A stretch of DNA of 64,000 bases, taken from contig CALTBR010000003.1 of assembly GCA_943842425.1 (NCBI GenBank), forward strand, positions 248,001 to 312,000, read 5' to 3'. Position numbers and translations under genes: made by a program. Source of the DNA: UBA974 sp002292405 (lineage in GTDB: Bacteria > Bacteroidota > Bacteroidia > Flavobacteriales_D > Sanyastnellaceae). The notes below the pieces were generated by a model. That model was not told the origin of the DNA. It ran no database searches and saw only the letters and a program-made list of their open reading frames with translations. Of the stretch, positions 44,905 through 53,375 are shown one piece after another; the first letter of the stretch is position 1; each line of letters starts with the position of its first letter.

Positions 44905-46077
44905 TCAGCAAGCTGTACCGAATACAGAAAGTAATTCTAATAAATCACCTACAGTTGTAAGGCCATCATTATTAATATCAGTAGTACAACCAGATAAGCA
45001 TCCGAATTCTGACAAGAGTAAGAGTAAGTCTGAAACAGTTACACTGCTGTCATTATTTAGATCTCCAAAACAAGCGACTGCGTATTCACAACTTCCATCA
45101 TCGAAATCTGCATCTGGATTGTAGTTTGAAGCAGAGCTGTCCATACAACCACCAACACCCACAGTGATCGTTCCTACCATACCTAGTAAAGCGTGAGAGC
45201 CAATCGAACAATCATAAGTATACACTCCTGGAATTGTAAAAGTGTGTGAACCCATACAAGCACCGTCAGGATTTCCAGCTATAGTTGGCAGTCCAAACGC
45301 CTCTGGATTTTCAAATGAAAGTCCAGTTTGTGAATCAATGTTACCATTCACATCATGAGTTCCACCATAGTTTACCCAATAAACAGTGTCTCCTACATTT
45401 ACTATTAAGTCGGCATTAGTATATGAAAAACTCATAACTGAAACCTCAATTCCACCAAGACCGCATACGTCAAACACACAAGACCCATCATCTATAACAG
45501 CTGCAGGGTCATAATTGAGCGCATTTACATCCATACATCCTTCAACCCCAATATCAATCATCAGGGAACCAAACAATTGTTCTTGGCCAAATGGAAACCC
45601 AAACACTAGAACATACCCTTTAACTGTTATATCAGCCCTAAAATGGCCAGAAATTATAGGTGTGCCAGTTACAGTAGCACAATATTGATTGTTTCCTAAA
45701 AAAGTACAAGGGTAGCCAGAGTCACCATTGTTATAACAGGTAATGATTAATCCCAAGTCCTCGGGAGTGTAGATTGATAAGGGGTCGTCTAAATCTACCA
45801 TTACCATACTAATAAGCTGAACTGAGTCAAGTGTGGTTGTAGGAGAAAAGGGAAGTGTAGGGTCAACCTCTAAAACAAACTCAGGAATTAGCATATGTAA
45901 AACATCTAAATATGGCTCACCTAATATTGCGGGATCAAATGTTTCTCCTTGATAAGGATCGGGCGCAATTCCTGTGACATCATCGCCGAAATCATAATCG
46001 GCTACACATTGAGAATAACCTGAGCCGCATAATAAAATTATTAATCCGGCAAGCAGAATGTTCTTACAATAGTTCAT
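44905..46077 (-). CDS. Secreted cupredoxin-domain protein with dockerin-like tail
   Basis: A 390-residue secreted protein. The signal peptide (about 1-22) is followed by a beta region (about 23-180), a Cys repeat GCMDVNALNYDPAA...DDGSC (about 182-205), a plastocyanin/azurin-like domain (about 205-305), a second Cys repeat and two dockerin-like EF-hands at the end (DLNNDSSVTVSDLLLLLSEFG and DINNDGLTTVGDLLELLSVFG). Type I copper ligands can be read: His in GGTHDV, Cys in YDCSIGSH, the His of that stretch, and Met in HALLGMVG. An extracellular electron-transfer or copper-binding role is plausible; the domain mix is unusual. No T9SS tail is present. Confidence 0.8.
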   Translation of the reverse strand: MNYCKNILLAGLIILLCGSGYSQCVADYDFGDDVTGIAPDPYQGETFDPAILGEPYLDVLHMLIPEFVLEVDPTLPFSPTTTLDSVQLISMVMVDLDDPLSIYTPEDLGLIITCYNNGDSGYPCTFLGNNQYCATVTGTPIISGHFRADITVKGYVLVFGFPFGQEQLFGSLMIDIGVEGCMDVNALNYDPAAVIDDGSCVFDVCGLGGIEVSVMSFSYTNADLIVNVGDTVYWVNYGGTHDVNGNIDSQTGLSFENPEAFGLPTIAGNPDGACMGSHTFTIPGVYTYDCSIGSHALLGMVGTITVGVGGCMDSSASNYNPDADFDDGSCEYAVACFGDLNNDSSVTVSDLLLLLSEFGCLSGCTTDINNDGLTTVGDLLELLSVFGTAC

Positions 46078-46211
46078 ATTATATAATATTAAAGAGTTTT
46101 ATTTTTTTTAATAAACAGTATAAAGATACAATAAGTTGCATGAGTTAAGATAATAAACTACATTGTAAACATATAATTTTATTGAACCAATATGAAATAT
46201 GCATTCACAAT

Positions 46212-47927
46212 ATGAACCTACAAATGCAATTTATTAGGATTTTTATCTTGTTCTGCATCATGTCGACTATTGTCATCCATGTCAAGTCTCAATTAATGAA
46301 TGTGTCAAGTGATCTGCAATTGGCTACAGACCACACCGGCGGATTTTTAGGGACAGGGGTGAGTTTTTCAGATTTTAATGGCGATGACATCGATGATTTA
46401 ACTTTTGGTCATCATGAAGGTCAGTTGAGATTTTATTTAGGCAACAATAATGAAACAATCGCAGGGTTTCAAGAGGTGATATTAAATATTTCAAATGATC
46501 AATCTGAAGCAAAAATGGTTTTATGGGCTGATATAGATAATGATGGTGATCAAGATTTTCTAGTTACGAATAGAAACGCATCAAATAAACTTTGGAGGAA
46601 TGATGGGGGGTTGGAATTCACAGATATTTCAGAGGTTTCAGGCATCTCTACAAATAATGACACAAAAAGTTATGGGGCTTCATTCGGAGATTATAACAAT
46701 GATGGTTTCCTAGATTTGTACATCTGCAACTACCACACATATGTAGATTCAGAAACAAACGAATTATATCAGAACAATGGTGATGGAACATTTACGGATG
46801 TTACTGCATTTGCTGGTGTTGGCAATGGTTTCGCTCAATCCTTTCAATCAACATTCATTGATATTGACCTAGATGGACATTTGGATTTACATGTTATTAA
46901 TGATAGAATTGATTACCCCAATGTATTTTATAAAAATAACGGTGATGGGACCTTTTTAGATATGGCAAATATGTGGTCCGTTAATTTAGGTATTTATGCG
47001 ATGAGTTCTTCTTTGGGTGACTATGATAGGGACGGCGATATGGATTTATATGTTACGAATGGTTTTGAGGGTAACTCATTGCTGAGAAATGACCTTAACG
47101 ATTCTGGTGTTTTTGTCGATATAGCTGTTCAAGAGGGGCTTGTAGTAAGTCAAATGTGTTGGGGCGCATGCTGGTTCGACCACAACAATGACACATGGCC
47201 CGATCTTTATGTCGCATCAGGTATGACAGCTTATACAGAGATCCCTGATGTTTTTGATGACTTTGGATATCAACCAAATCAGTTTTTTGTTAATCAAGGT
47301 GCATCCCCTATGACAAACGCTTCTTCATCTACTCCAGAGATTGATCAATATTCTTTCGCCGTAGCTACTGGCGACTATAACAACGACGGATTCCCAGACA
47401 TCGTGTCACATCAAATCGGAAATCATGCGATAGTTTTAGCAGGAGTACCTAACGAAAATCACTACTTAAAAATTAGGCCCCAGGGAGTGACTGTTAATCG
47501 CGATGCAATAGGTGCAGTTGTTAAGGTTTTTCACTCGGGCGGTATTGAAATAAATGCTGTGTTTTGTGGTGACAAATATCTAGCCCAAAACTCCCGCCAC
47601 CTTCACTTCGGTCTTGGCGCAAGTACTCAAATTGATTCTGTAGTAGTTCAATGGCCAGGTGGGAGCGAAGAGGCGTTTACTGGCATTGCAATTGACACAT
47701 CTATAGTTATAATAGAGGACTCATCACTTGACGGTGGGACAAATGATGAATGTCCTGATCCGTGGAATTTATGTGGAATTGGTACTGTTTGGGATGGAAC
47801 GTCTGAAACTTGTATTTCAATCTTTACAGAAGATGTGTGCCCCTCAGACTTAAACAACGATGGAATTATAAGTGTTCCTGATTTACTTGTATTTTTAACT
47901 TATTTCGGCACAATTTGTACTGGGTAG
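46212..47927 (+). CDS. Secreted FG-GAP/VCBS repeat protein with ASPIC/UnbV domain and dockerin-like tail
   Basis: A 571-residue product with an N-terminal leader (MNLQMQFIRIFILFCIMSTI). Residues about 45-420 form repeated FG-GAP/VCBS blades with calcium-binding loops such as DFNGDDIDDLTFG, DIDNDGDQDFLV, DYNNDGFLDLYI, DYDRDGDMDLYV and DYNNDGFPDIV, which fold as a beta-propeller. The ASPIC/UnbV domain follows (RDAIGAVVKVF to VVQWPGGS, about 440-495). The C-terminus has one dockerin-like EF-hand (DLNNDGIISVPDLLVFLTYFG). The architecture resembles CRTAC1-like proteins, but the adhesive or enzymatic role is unknown. The ATG at 46212 is preferred to an in-frame TTG at 46182 because it places the leader at the start. 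Confidence 0.82.
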   Translation: MNLQMQFIRIFILFCIMSTIVIHVKSQLMNVSSDLQLATDHTGGFLGTGVSFSDFNGDDIDDLTFGHHEGQLRFYLGNNNETIAGFQEVILNISNDQSEAKMVLWADIDNDGDQDFLVTNRNASNKLWRNDGGLEFTDISEVSGISTNNDTKSYGASFGDYNNDGFLDLYICNYHTYVDSETNELYQNNGDGTFTDVTAFAGVGNGFAQSFQSTFIDIDLDGHLDLHVINDRIDYPNVFYKNNGDGTFLDMANMWSVNLGIYAMSSSLGDYDRDGDMDLYVTNGFEGNSLLRNDLNDSGVFVDIAVQEGLVVSQMCWGACWFDHNNDTWPDLYVASGMTAYTEIPDVFDDFGYQPNQFFVNQGASPMTNASSSTPEIDQYSFAVATGDYNNDGFPDIVSHQIGNHAIVLAGVPNENHYLKIRPQGVTVNRDAIGAVVKVFHSGGIEINAVFCGDKYLAQNSRHLHFGLGASTQIDSVVVQWPGGSEEAFTGIAIDTSIVIIEDSSLDGGTNDECPDPWNLCGIGTVWDGTSETCISIFTEDVCPSDLNNDGIISVPDLLVFLTYFGTICTG

Positions 47928-47984
47928 TAATCTGGGCATGGTAATTCGTTTAGGCCACACGATATTCGCAATAAAACAATTGAT

Positions 47985-48710
47985 ATGGGAAGAGCGTTTG
48001 AATTTCGTAAGGCAAGAAAAATGAAGAGGTGGGCTGCTATGTCTAAAATATTCTCTCGCTTAAATAAGGATATTATCATAGCAATTAAGGATGGCGGAAA
48101 TGCAGATCATGAGACAAATTCTACTCTAAGAGCTGTTTTACAAAACTGCAGAGCAGCAAATATGCCTAAGGATAACATCGCACGTGCTATTAAAAAGGCT
48201 ACAGATAAAGATACTTCTGAGTATAAGCAGGTTACTTTTGAAGGCTATGGACCACATGGAATAGCATTTTTTGTTGAAACAGCTACTGACAATAACAACA
48301 GGACGGTGGCAAGTGTAAGGTCGGATTTCTCTCACAACGGCGGAAATTTAGGCACCACTGGAAATGTGGAATTTCTGTTCAATAGGGTATGTTTCTTTAA
48401 TATATCTTCTGAGGGGCAAGATTCGGACGATCTCGAGTTAGAGCTTATCGATTGCGGTGCTGAAGAGATTGAACAGGACGAAAGCACTTTCATCATTACT
48501 GCTCCTTTTGAATCATTTGGCGGGCTGCAGAAGAAGCTTGAGGAAATGGAGTTGGAAATTCTAGAGTCTGGATTTGATAGAATTCCAACAACAACTACTG
48601 ATCTTGGAGAAGCTGAAACCCTTGAAGTAGAAAAACTTCTAGAAAAACTCGAAGAAAATGATGATGTTCAAAATGTATTCCATACAATGTCTTCATCATC
48701 AGATGGTTAA
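47985..48710 (+). CDS. YebC/PmpR-family translation/transcription factor
   Basis: A 241-residue member of the highly conserved YebC/TACO1 family. The N-terminus has GRAFEFRKARKMKRWAAMSK in place of the usual GHSKW-type start, then AIKDGGNAD, the NMPKDNIARAIKKA segment, the EGYGPHGIAFFVE motif and DNNNRTVASVRSDFSHNGGNLG. These proteins bind ribosomes to relieve polyproline stalling and have also been described as transcriptional regulators. The length is normal. It is the first of the housekeeping genes that fill the right part of the window. Confidence 0.93.
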   Translation: MGRAFEFRKARKMKRWAAMSKIFSRLNKDIIIAIKDGGNADHETNSTLRAVLQNCRAANMPKDNIARAIKKATDKDTSEYKQVTFEGYGPHGIAFFVETATDNNNRTVASVRSDFSHNGGNLGTTGNVEFLFNRVCFFNISSEGQDSDDLELELIDCGAEEIEQDESTFIITAPFESFGGLQKKLEEMELEILESGFDRIPTTTTDLGEAETLEVEKLLEKLEENDDVQNVFHTMSSSSDG

Positions 48711-48802
48711 GTGCAGTTTGTTTGATTGTGATAAATAGATCTAGAGTGCGATGAACCTATTTTATTTAGCTATAATTATTTACTTAGGCCTAACTTCGCG
48801 CC

Positions 48803-49837
48803 ATGGAAGGATTTGAGGTACGCCACCCAGGCACTTTAGTTGACGCGCTTACTATGCAAGGTGGTTATACAACTAGAACAAGGGCAAGAAAAGCTATTAA
48901 AAACGGGGCTGTGAAAGTTCAGGGTAATGTTGTTAGAATCCCTTCAACTGCAGTTGAACCAGGAATGAATGTGACTCACGACAGAGGCAGACGAACAGTT
49001 CGAAGCGCCTCATCATCTGGTGAAGAAGGTTCTCGCAGAACCAAGTTTGAAAGACAAGAACCTAAGTTCACGAAAAGCACTAAACCTCCTTTTGATGTCG
49101 TTTTTGAAGATGACAACTTCTTAGCATACGTAAAACCTTCTGGATGGATTGTGGCTGCTCCTAACCCAAATGTTAGAACAGCTTACACGAATATGAAGAA
49201 TTGGTTGGAATACCAAAACCGTAGCAATCACGATTTACATTTTGTAAATAAGATTATGAAGGATGTGAGTGGAATTTGCCTAATCGCAAAAAACAGGATT
49301 TGGCGTGAGCACCTTCAAGAAAACTGGAATGATTTTCGACAGGGGATTTACATTCTTGTCGAAGGACATCTCCCTCCGGATGACCAATTAGAATGCAAAG
49401 AAGAGGATGGTGAACCAGTACAAGTTCAATATAGAACAATGCGAGCTACTCAGAAACATACCCTACTAAAGGTAGATGCTCCTATGGAAGCTGTTCACTT
49501 AATCATGCCATCACTAAGGCGCGAAGGTTGTATTATTATTGGAAAAGGTAAAACAGCGCCAGATCCATTGAAGAGAGAAGGTGTACATATGTTCGCTGTT
49601 GAAGTTACTGGGCCCAATGGAGAGGAAATAATGATTAAGACCAGAGTTCCTAGAGAATTCTTAGGTCTTATGAAAGGAGGTGATACGCCAAAACCTGGAA
49701 AACGTAGAAATGCAGAGGTTAAGTTTGGCAAAGCTGATCGAGGAAAACATAAGTTAAAGCCACGAATTAAACACTCAAAAAACACTTCGAATTCTACCGC
49801 CACCACCACTGATATTGATTCTGTAAAAGAGAGTTGA
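48803..49837 (+). CDS. RluA-like pseudouridine synthase homologue lacking the catalytic Asp
   Basis: A 344-residue protein with an S4 RNA-binding domain (about 10-60, RTRARKAIKNGAVKVQGNVV) followed by a basic linker and an RluA-type domain (about 95-295). The fold landmarks are present: FEDDNFLAYVKPSGWIVAA, the turn after the catalytic loop VSGICLIAKN, and VHMFAVEVTGPNGEEI. But the catalytic loop HRLDxxTSG reads NKIMKDVSG, so the Asp that attacks the uridine is Met, and the Arg is Lys. The PIIGD motif is also changed. It is probably an RNA-binding protein without synthase activity. The C-terminal tail (about 300-344) is Lys/Arg-rich. A -7-like TAACTTCG lies 4 nt before the ATG. Confidence 0.75.
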   Translation: MEGFEVRHPGTLVDALTMQGGYTTRTRARKAIKNGAVKVQGNVVRIPSTAVEPGMNVTHDRGRRTVRSASSSGEEGSRRTKFERQEPKFTKSTKPPFDVVFEDDNFLAYVKPSGWIVAAPNPNVRTAYTNMKNWLEYQNRSNHDLHFVNKIMKDVSGICLIAKNRIWREHLQENWNDFRQGIYILVEGHLPPDDQLECKEEDGEPVQVQYRTMRATQKHTLLKVDAPMEAVHLIMPSLRREGCIIIGKGKTAPDPLKREGVHMFAVEVTGPNGEEIMIKTRVPREFLGLMKGGDTPKPGKRRNAEVKFGKADRGKHKLKPRIKHSKNTSNSTATTTDIDSVKES

Positions 49838-49860
49838 TTTTATCTTTTAAACTTCCAATA

Positions 49861-51039
49861 ATGTCTTCAAACGTATATATAGTATCAGCAGCAAGAACTC
49901 CAATGGGGAGTTTTTTAGGTTCATTATCATCTGTACCAGCAACGAAGCTGGGCTCAACGGCAATTCAAGGTGCTTTAAAAATGGCAGGGCTTGATCCCAA
50001 AGAGGTAGAAGAGGTATATATGGGCAATGTATTACAGGCTGGTATGGGTCAGGCTCCAGCACGTCAAGCAGCTCTCGGTGCTGGGTTATCTGAGTCCGTG
50101 CCGTGTACAACAATAAACAAAGTTTGTGCTTCTGGGATGAAAGCCGTTGCTCTTGCAAGGGCAACAATTGCTATTGGTGAGGCTGATATAGTCATTGCAG
50201 GAGGCATGGAGAATATGTCACAGGTGCCTCACTATTTGGAGGCGAGGAAGGGAAGTAAATTTGGTGACATTAAAATGTGTGACGGAATGCTTGTAGATGG
50301 TCTTACAGACGTTTACAACAAGACCCACATGGGTAATTGTGCTGAACTGTGTGCTAAAGAAAATAACATCACTCGCGAAGATCAAGACGCCTTTGCAGTC
50401 ACAAGCTACAAGCGGTCAGCACATGCTTGGGAAAATGGCGCTTATCAATCGGAAGTAGTTCCAGTTAAAATACCTCAACGCAAGGGAGATCCTATTGTAT
50501 TCTCTGAAGATGAAGAATATAAGAATGTAAAGATGGATAAGATAGCTACATTGCGACCAGCATTTGATAAAGAAGGAACAGTAACTGCTGCTAACGCCTC
50601 TACTTTAAATGATGGTGCTAGTGCTGTAATTCTGGCATCTGAAGACGCCGTTAATCGTCTTGGCTTAACACCTATAGCAAAAATAATTGGCTGTGCTGAT
50701 GCAGCACATGATCCCAAGTGGTTTACAACTGCGCCATCATTAGCACTTCCTATTGCCTTAGATAGAGCTGGGATTAGTGCTGAAGATATCGATCTGTGGG
50801 AGTTAAATGAAGCTTTTGCTGTTGTAGGAATCGCCAACAACCAAAAACTGGGTTTAAATCCAGAAAAAGTGAATGTTAACGGAGGCGCTGTATCATTAGG
50901 ACACCCACTAGGGTCAAGCGGTTGTAGAATTGTTGTGACTTTAGCTCATGCTCTTAAAGCTCGTGGATTAAAGTACGGTGCAGCTGGAATATGCAACGGT
51001 GGTGGAGGAGCTTCTGCATTGGTCATCGAAGCACTGTAG
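49861..51039 (+). CDS. Acetyl-CoA C-acyltransferase (thiolase)
   Basis: A 392-residue thiolase. It catalyses the thiolytic cleavage of 3-ketoacyl-CoA or, in reverse, condensation of two acetyl-CoA. The catalytic Cys is C89 in NKVCASGMKA; the His is in NGGAVSLGHPLGSSG and the second Cys in GICNGGGGAS near the end. The N-terminus VYIVSAARTPMGSFLG is typical of acetoacetyl-CoA thiolases (AtoB/PhaA-like). The ATG at 49861 is chosen over a TTG 27 bp upstream because it gives the standard N-terminus. With the nearby 3-hydroxyacyl-CoA dehydrogenase it fits fatty-acid oxidation or short-chain acyl-CoA metabolism. Confidence 0.92.
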   Translation: MSSNVYIVSAARTPMGSFLGSLSSVPATKLGSTAIQGALKMAGLDPKEVEEVYMGNVLQAGMGQAPARQAALGAGLSESVPCTTINKVCASGMKAVALARATIAIGEADIVIAGGMENMSQVPHYLEARKGSKFGDIKMCDGMLVDGLTDVYNKTHMGNCAELCAKENNITREDQDAFAVTSYKRSAHAWENGAYQSEVVPVKIPQRKGDPIVFSEDEEYKNVKMDKIATLRPAFDKEGTVTAANASTLNDGASAVILASEDAVNRLGLTPIAKIIGCADAAHDPKWFTTAPSLALPIALDRAGISAEDIDLWELNEAFAVVGIANNQKLGLNPEKVNVNGGAVSLGHPLGSSGCRIVVTLAHALKARGLKYGAAGICNGGGGASALVIEAL

Positions 51040-51054
51040 CATTTCTAATTCACG

Positions 51055-51822
51055 ATGTGCAAAGTTGGCTCTATAGGTATTACCTCAGTTGCGATCGCTC
51101 CGTTGAGAGCTCTAGATAGAGACACCTCAGAACAGGTATCCCAAACCTTGGCTGGAGAGCCTATAAAAATACTTGAAAAGGGTAGGGGTGAATGGCTGAA
51201 AATCAAGTCTTTAAATGACAACTATGTAGGCTGGGCTGATGGTCGCCACTTCAAATTTAATGTTGAATCTTCATCAAACTCATGTATGCTGAAAAGCACC
51301 ATGTCGAAGTGGAGAGGTGAGAGTTCTGGCGCAGAATTATGGCTGCCAGCGGGTTCCTTGTTAACTTATAATAATGATGGAGAGTATATGTTGTCTGGAA
51401 CTGTTGTTGTTCCTTATGACAATGACAATCCTATAGGAGATAAGCAAGTGAGTCTATCAAAGTCTGCTTTGAAATTTTTAAAAGCACCTTATCAATGGGG
51501 TGGGAGGACTGTATCGGGCATTGATTGTTCGGGTCTTAGTCAGATAGTCTCCAAACTGAATGGCATCACCATCCCTAGAGACGCTTCTCAACAAGTGAAA
51601 TCAGGTGTTGCAGTTGCTTGGAGTATGAGGTGCGAAAATGATTTGGCCTTTTTTGAAAATCAAAATGGATCGATTATCCACGTAGGAATTCTAGTATCTA
51701 AGGACGAACTCATACACGCCTCAGGATATGTTAGAGTTGACAAGCTTACTGTAGAGGGTGTTTTTAATGTGGAAGAGGATCGCATTACTCACAAACTTAC
51801 ATGCTTAAGAAGGTTAATATAA
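51055..51822 (+). CDS. NlpC/P60 (C40) peptidase with SH3-like domain
   Basis: A 255-residue protein. The N-terminal half (about 5-120) contains SH3-like segments (GEPIKILEKGRGEWLKIKS, VGWADGRHF). The C-terminal half is an NlpC/P60 cysteine peptidase: YQWGGRTVSGIDCSGL holds the catalytic Cys, GSIIHVGILVSKDELIHASG the His, followed by a polar third residue. It has no signal peptide, like the cytoplasmic dipeptidyl-peptidase VI type enzymes that trim muropeptides during peptidoglycan recycling. It starts 15 bp after the thiolase gene and is probably co-transcribed with it. Confidence 0.87.
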   Translation: MCKVGSIGITSVAIAPLRALDRDTSEQVSQTLAGEPIKILEKGRGEWLKIKSLNDNYVGWADGRHFKFNVESSSNSCMLKSTMSKWRGESSGAELWLPAGSLLTYNNDGEYMLSGTVVVPYDNDNPIGDKQVSLSKSALKFLKAPYQWGGRTVSGIDCSGLSQIVSKLNGITIPRDASQQVKSGVAVAWSMRCENDLAFFENQNGSIIHVGILVSKDELIHASGYVRVDKLTVEGVFNVEEDRITHKLTCLRRLI

Positions 51823-51828
51823 AATGAC

Positions 51829-52998
51829 TTAGCTGTAAAAGCTGCCGCCCTCTATTGCCTGTTTCCTTAGTAATGTACTGCACCTGTATCTTGTTTCTCC
51901 GTACTCATCTTTCAGAGCATCAATGATGTTTACCACTTTCTCAGCTCCCCATTCGTCAGCCCAAAACAACAAACCTTTGGGATAATTAACTCCTTTCTGC
52001 ATGGCAATATCAATGTCTTCAGGGCTTGCTATTCCATAGTGAACAGCATCTGCAGCTTCATTGATAAGCATAGCAATGATTCGTTCAGCAATTAAAACCT
52101 CAGTGTCTGAATCAATCTCAACATTGGTAGTGCTGTCTGTTGAATTGTTTGTGTAATTGTAGAATCCCTTACCAATCTTGCGCCCAAGCCATCCAGCCTC
52201 TACCAATTTTAACTGAGTTATGCTGGGCATAAATCGGGGGTCACAGTAAAATGACTTAAACACAGATTCAGTTACAGCATAGTTTACATCATGTCCTATT
52301 AAATCCATAAGTTGGAAAGGACCCATTTTAAAACCGAGATTCCTCATTACTGTATCTATAATAGGAACATCGGCAATTCCTTCATCAAGTATTCGGAGAG
52401 CCTCCCCGTAAAAAGGTCTAGCGACTCTGTTTACAATAAAACCAGGTGAGTCTTTAGCAATAACAGGAGACTTGCCCCAATTCTTCATAAGTGAGACCAA
52501 GTGAAGAGGAGTATCCTCAGATGTTTGAATGGCGGGGACAATCTCAACAAGAGGCATAAGAGGAGCGGGGTTGAAAAAATGAAGTCCCACAACTCTTTCC
52601 GGATGATTACATCCAGCTGCCAACGAGGTGATAGATAAAGAAGATGTATTGGATGCAACAATGCAATCACTGCTTACAATGTTCTCAAGTTGCTTGAACA
52701 CGCTGTGTTTAACATCCAGATTTTCGACTACAGCTTCGACCACTAAGTCGCAGCCCTCAAAAAGATCTATTTGTGTTGATCTGACAATACGACCTTGGAT
52801 TTCATGAGACTCTTCAATTGTAATTCGCTTCTTTTCAACAAGACGGGACATTATTTTTGCAAGTTTTGATGCACTTTCATCAAGGGTAGATTGTGATAAG
52901 TCATATAGAATTACCTGATGACCCGCTTGAGAAGCTATTTGGGCTATACCGGCCCCCATTGCTCCAGCTCCTACAACACCAACTTTATTTGTTTGCAT
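51829..52998 (-). CDS. 3-hydroxyacyl-CoA dehydrogenase
   Basis: A 389-residue NAD-dependent dehydrogenase that oxidises 3-hydroxyacyl-CoA to 3-ketoacyl-CoA. The Rossmann motif is VGVVGAGAMGAGIAQIAS (7-24) and the catalytic His is in VVGLHFFNPAPLMPLVEIV. The region NRVARPFYGEALRILDEG begins the helical C-terminal domain, which is followed by a second copy of that domain (about 290-389), so the protein is longer than the usual 280-300 residues. It is convergent with the NlpC/P60 gene and lies beside the thiolase, with which it could act sequentially. A TAnnTTTG element lies 4 nt before its ATG. Confidence 0.9.
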   Translation of the reverse strand: MQTNKVGVVGAGAMGAGIAQIASQAGHQVILYDLSQSTLDESASKLAKIMSRLVEKKRITIEESHEIQGRIVRSTQIDLFEGCDLVVEAVVENLDVKHSVFKQLENIVSSDCIVASNTSSLSITSLAAGCNHPERVVGLHFFNPAPLMPLVEIVPAIQTSEDTPLHLVSLMKNWGKSPVIAKDSPGFIVNRVARPFYGEALRILDEGIADVPIIDTVMRNLGFKMGPFQLMDLIGHDVNYAVTESVFKSFYCDPRFMPSITQLKLVEAGWLGRKIGKGFYNYTNNSTDSTTNVEIDSDTEVLIAERIIAMLINEAADAVHYGIASPEDIDIAMQKGVNYPKGLLFWADEWGAEKVVNIIDALKDEYGETRYRCSTLLRKQAIEGGSFYS

Positions 52999-53002
52999 AG
53001 TA

Positions 53003-53010
53003 CAAAAGTA
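53003..53010 (-). promoter_or_regulatory. -7 element directly upstream of the hydroxyacyl-CoA dehydrogenase start
   Basis: On the minus strand the sequence is TACTTTTG, a perfect TAnnTTTG, 4 nt before the ATG at 52998, again suggesting a leaderless mRNA. Confidence 0.45.
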
Positions 53011-53084
53011 ACGACTACAAACTGATAGTAGCTATATACAAAATTGATAAAAATTGATTGACTTATATATCTTTAATTGCATGT

Positions 53085-53375
53085 ATGAAAACAAATGATA
53101 TTACTGAATTACCCGAAAGGAAGCAAGCCGTGGATGAGGTGCTCAATCACAACAGGTTTCTTTTAAAACGACTCAGACAGGAAGAAAAGATTTCAATTCT
53201 TGCTGAAAGAAGCTTTAAATGGCTGCGAACAAAGGGGTTTAATTTTAATTACCATACACATGTTGAGCCATTGCCTGACGGACGTTTAGCCGTGATGTGC
53301 TTTGAAGAAGGCTACGTGCTAGAACCAGACGGAATTCACTTACTTCCTTCTTCTAGCACTCCGCTGTTGTCTTGA
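53085..53375 (+). CDS. Small conserved-looking protein of unknown function
   Basis: A 96-residue hydrophilic protein that I do not recognise. It begins MKTNDITELPERKQAVDEVL, has a basic helical middle (LLKRLRQEEKISILAERSFKW) and ends with a short beta region (GRLAVMCFEEGYVL). There is no signal peptide or Cys pair. The ATG at 53085 is preferred to a TTG 27 bp upstream. Its last 36 bp overlap the end of the convergent helicase gene. Confidence 0.6.
   Translation: MKTNDITELPERKQAVDEVLNHNRFLLKRLRQEEKISILAERSFKWLRTKGFNFNYHTHVEPLPDGRLAVMCFEEGYVLEPDGIHLLPSSSTPLLS

Noticed and set aside
49834..49860. TTG starts slightly upstream of the thiolase, SPFH, FG-GAP and small-protein ATGs
   Set aside because: The ATG starts place conserved N-termini or signal segments correctly; the TTG extensions add unrelated residues.
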